DNA of 64,000 nucleotides, from assembly GCF_014192095.1 (NCBI RefSeq), contig NZ_JACHXN010000003.1, positions 310,001 to 374,000 of the forward strand. Direction: 5' to 3'. Both the position numbers and the translations under genes were made by a program. Under the pieces are notes generated by a model that worked only from the letters and a program-made list of their open reading frames with translations, searched no databases and had not been told where the DNA came from. Position 1 is the first letter of the stretch. Every line of letters starts with the position of its first letter. The DNA is from Phyllobacterium trifolii. Lineage in GTDB: Bacteria > Pseudomonadota > Alphaproteobacteria > Rhizobiales > Rhizobiaceae. Below are positions 61,924 to 64,000 of this stretch, piece after piece.

Positions 61924-62952
61924 ATGGCTGCTTCAGCATTGAACGGGTATTCCTACCAACTCCGCATATTATCGAACATCAAGGCGAATGAGGTTTTGCT
62001 TGCTGCCTTGAAGCTGGCAAATCCAAGCGGGGACAACCGGCAATGGATAGCAAATCTAGAGGCAGAAAATTGTGAGCTGAAATCCTGGTCGACGCTTTAC
62101 GAGCCTTTCCAGCTCTGGTTTGCATTGAAATATCGCCCGGACCAACCACGCGTGCCCGCCGGCAACCCCGATGGCGGACAGTGGACGGACGACGGTGGAG
62201 GAAGTGGTGGAACTGGGGGAAGCGCAGCGGGCGGTTCCCGGCTCGTCTCCGGTCGCGGGCGGTTTGGTGGCGCGATTGCGAAGAAGCCGGAGACCGGCCC
62301 GACAACGCCCGATGGGACGTCGGTTCAACTTGCGCAAACGGGTGGTGGTGGCCGGCGGAGCGGATCGTCATCCGGCCGGATGATTGGCGGACGGCGCATT
62401 CAAACGACGCCGCAGGAAGAGACACGTATCCAACTCTCAGCGATGAATGCTGAGGCGGCGGTGCGCCGGGTACAGGAGCGCGATCCAAACTGGAAGCCAC
62501 AACCTGGCCTCTATGACAGCGCCGAAGGTGAAATCCGTAACAATGAGCGCATAACCCGCGAAGCGGATTATCGGATGATGGAGCTTGGGCGCGGTGCACA
62601 ACCGGTTTATGAATGGACACCCTATGGCTTTCGCACTGCGCAAAACTATACGGGATTCCGCCAAAGTATAAGAGACGGCCTTCGCGATGCGGGCTATAAG
62701 GATGTGCGTGTTTTTATGCGCGGCAGTGCCGTGACAGGGCGAAATTTCAATCAGAATTCACCCTTCGATGGTGCCTATCGTAGTGACTACGACCTCGCAT
62801 TGGTCAGTCCGTCCATGTGGCGGAGACTGAGCGATTTGGGTGTTCCAATGCGGACGGAAAGGACGCGGAGTGCGCCACTGAAAAAGGAGGTTCTGGACAT
62901 ATTGGGGATTGGAAACCTGAAGCGTTCTCTCCATGCCCAAACAGGGCGGTAA
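61924..62952 (+). CDS. Candidate polymorphic toxin with nucleotidyltransferase-like C-terminus
   Basis: A 342-residue protein without signal peptide. Residues 1-70 are helical; PRVPAGNPDGGQWT (75-88) is a motif I know from the junction of rhizobial toxin-like proteins; then a Gly/Ser/Arg-rich linker (to about 150) and a C-terminal domain. That domain has FRQSIRDGLRDAGYKDVRVFMRGSAV followed by SDYDLALVSP, the GS-x(n)-DxD pattern of minimal nucleotidyltransferases, which could modify RNA or protein. Two tandem paralogous small acidic genes follow, as expected of immunity genes. Secretion route unknown. Start at MAASALNGYS after an AGGG. Confidence 0.65.
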   Translation: MAASALNGYSYQLRILSNIKANEVLLAALKLANPSGDNRQWIANLEAENCELKSWSTLYEPFQLWFALKYRPDQPRVPAGNPDGGQWTDDGGGSGGTGGSAAGGSRLVSGRGRFGGAIAKKPETGPTTPDGTSVQLAQTGGGGRRSGSSSGRMIGGRRIQTTPQEETRIQLSAMNAEAAVRRVQERDPNWKPQPGLYDSAEGEIRNNERITREADYRMMELGRGAQPVYEWTPYGFRTAQNYTGFRQSIRDGLRDAGYKDVRVFMRGSAVTGRNFNQNSPFDGAYRSDYDLALVSPSMWRRLSDLGVPMRTERTRSAPLKKEVLDILGIGNLKRSLHAQTGR

Positions 62953-63048
62953 GTCAGTTTCATGATTTACCGCTCGGAACAGGATGTGGCGTTGCGACCG
63001 GGCGAGTATGTAAGATTGGAATTGAGGATCGAACCGTAGGAAAAAGCA

Positions 63049-63382
63049 ATGATAACGGACGTGCTCTTTGGTATTAAAACCGAAGATATGGAGGAGATAA
63101 AGGAAATACTTGAAGATATACTTAGCAGAAAACTTCAAGCGAGAGAGGGGCTTCATATGGGGGGAGTACTACAGTCTACCTTTTCCTGATGACTATTTAT
63201 ACCTAAGACACAATGCGAATATCGAAGATGGTGAAATTGAAGAGGAAGAATTCCCTGAGTATCCTATCGTTCTGTATATAGAAGATGTCAATAAATATCC
63301 AGAGTATTTCGCTGCAATTCAGGCCAGGTCGGACGTTTTCGTCAAATTGCGAACAAATCAATGGCAACCACGCGGAGAATAG
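63049..63382 (+). pseudogene. Putative immunity gene, copy 1, with apparent one-base insertion
   Basis: MITDVLFGIKTEDMEEIKEI to LSRKLQARE from the ATG at 63049 (AGGAAA ahead), then after a GGGG run (63147-63150) the next frame gives GFIWGEYYSLPFPDDYLYLR to DVFVKLRTNQW. Joined, this is an about 110-residue acidic protein collinear with the gene at 63413. Removing one G restores it. As it stands the product stops after about 46 residues. Base composition is clearly richer in A and T than the surrounding chromosome. Confidence 0.65.
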
Positions 63383-63412
63383 AGTTGTGGATTGAGCCAT
63401 AAGGGGCACGCA

Positions 63413-63742
63413 GTGCAAGCGGATATTTTGTTTGGGATACATTCCGAGGACATTGAGGAAATAAAGGAAATTATTGAGGAGATTTTGGGTAGAGAGCTTG
63501 AGGCGCGGGAAAGCTTTAATTGGGGGCATTATTATTGCCTACCATTTCCTGAAAGGAATTTTTATTTAAGATACAATGAAGATCAAGAAGATGGTGAAGT
63601 CATGGAGTATAATTTTTCTGACTTTCCATTATTACTTTACATATCTGATGCTTACCGCTACCCGCGGTACCTGACTGCTGTTGAATCCAGATCGGATGTT
63701 TTTGTGAAATTGCGGACGGAGCAATGGGATCCCAAAGACTGA
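63413..63742 (+). CDS. Putative immunity protein, copy 2
   Basis: A 109-residue acidic protein from a GTG with AAGGGG ahead: QADILFGIHSEDIEEIKEIIEEILGRELEARE, FNWGHYYCLPFPERNFYLRYN, FPLLLYISDAYRYPRYLTAVESRSDVFVKLRTEQW. Intact paralogue of the preceding gene, and like it AT-rich. Small, acidic, duplicated and directly downstream of the toxin candidate, it is best explained as immunity; I cannot name an Imm family. An upstream TTG at 63392 is a less likely start. Confidence 0.65.
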   Translation: MQADILFGIHSEDIEEIKEIIEEILGRELEARESFNWGHYYCLPFPERNFYLRYNEDQEDGEVMEYNFSDFPLLLYISDAYRYPRYLTAVESRSDVFVKLRTEQWDPKD

Positions 63743-63845
63743 GGTGGGTCGATGGAGCCATGAACGCCGCCAACCTTTGCGGCGAATTGCCCTATCAATT
63801 TAAATCCATTTGGATTTTACGCGGGGGTGGGGGTATGTCTCAGCC

Positions 63846-64000
63846 ATGGTTTTCTGGATTTCCGCTGCTGTTCTGACCGTAGTTGCGACGCTGCTTGTGC
63901 TTTTGCCATTGACGCGACGCGTTCAAGCGCCCGTGTCGGACAATCAATATGATGTCGAGGTCTATCGCGATCAGCTGCGCGAGCTTGACGCCGATGAAAA
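63846..64000 (+). CDS. ccmI: Cytochrome c biogenesis protein CcmI, N-terminal fragment
   Basis: The last 51 codons read MVFWISAAVLTVVATLLVLLPLTRR, one membrane helix, and then SDNQYDVEVYRDQLRELDADE, the conserved start of the CcmI/CycH cytoplasmic segment. CcmI holds apocytochrome c for haem ligation. The gene runs off the window. Confidence 0.85.
   Translation, partial: MVFWISAAVLTVVATLLVLLPLTRRVQAPVSDNQYDVEVYRDQLRELDADE

Noticed and set aside
1-64000. CRISPR array, tRNA or rRNA genes, insertion sequences, intact prophage
   Set aside because: No regularly spaced repeats, no cloverleaf or rRNA segments recognised, no transposase or phage structural gene seen.

Overview
The window reads as chromosomal DNA of a Hyphomicrobiales (Rhizobiales) alphaproteobacterium close to Phyllobacteriaceae/Brucellaceae. 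Evidence: a choline-O-sulfate/choline/betaine cluster of the Sinorhizobium type, a FeuN-FeuP-FeuQ signalling operon, a MucR/Ros regulator, an R. etli-type class 3 asparaginase, many Rhizobiales-restricted families (DUF1491, DUF2336, DUF3750, DUF5330, DUF6456, TIGR03808) and two families of intergenic palindromic repeats, one resembling the Bru-RS elements of Brucella. I see no rRNA, tRNA, CRISPR array, insertion sequence or intact prophage.

Layout. 1-5 kb: end of an AGE-family epimerase, then betC-betA-betB on the minus strand without betI. 5-16 kb: thiolase, DUF3750, asparaginase, a Tat-exported beta-helix protein, a GreA/B-like factor, an AbrB-Doc toxin-antitoxin pair, CorA, and both subunits of methylmalonyl-CoA mutase diverging from an SDR. 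16-25 kb: HerA-like ATPase, a subtilase autotransporter followed by a truncated LysR gene, exonuclease III and a sulfonate-type binding protein. 25-32 kb: two c-type cytochromes, two low-complexity exported peptides, and a response regulator / molybdopterin-domain protein / histidine kinase locus. 32-40 kb: superoxide dismutase, a branched-chain aminotransferase, L,D-transpeptidase, oligopeptidase B, MsrB, MucR. 40-50 kb: DnaA domain IV-like protein, a frameshifted DUF6456 gene, SufE, a LacI regulator diverging from a MocD/MocE-like oxygenase pair, a cell-cycle-type histidine kinase, DUF1491 and DUF2336. 50-58 kb: MHS transporter, DUF1254/DUF1214 pair, PBP1A, LysE exporter, two candidate small RNAs. 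58-64 kb: feuNPQ, a surface lipoprotein, a candidate polymorphic-toxin gene followed by two tandem paralogous acidic genes (putative immunity), and the start of ccmI.

Most notable points: (1) the apparent toxin plus duplicated immunity module at 61.9-63.7 kb, whose toxin carries a PAGNPDGGQWT pre-toxin motif and a nucleotidyltransferase-like GS...DYD tail; (2) two intergenic loci at 56.7 and 57.9 kb with the architecture of trans-acting sRNAs that expose anti-Shine-Dalgarno CU-rich motifs; (3) six apparent one-base changes, most of them in short homopolymers, that break or shift four genes, which are either assembly errors or real decay; (4) a LacI regulator with a perfect 18-bp palindrome in front of a MocDE-like oxygenase pair; (5) palindromic repeats placed directly at gene ends.

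Start codons were chosen from ribosome-binding sites and family alignment from memory, so some differ from the longest open frame. All family assignments come from motif recognition, not database searches.
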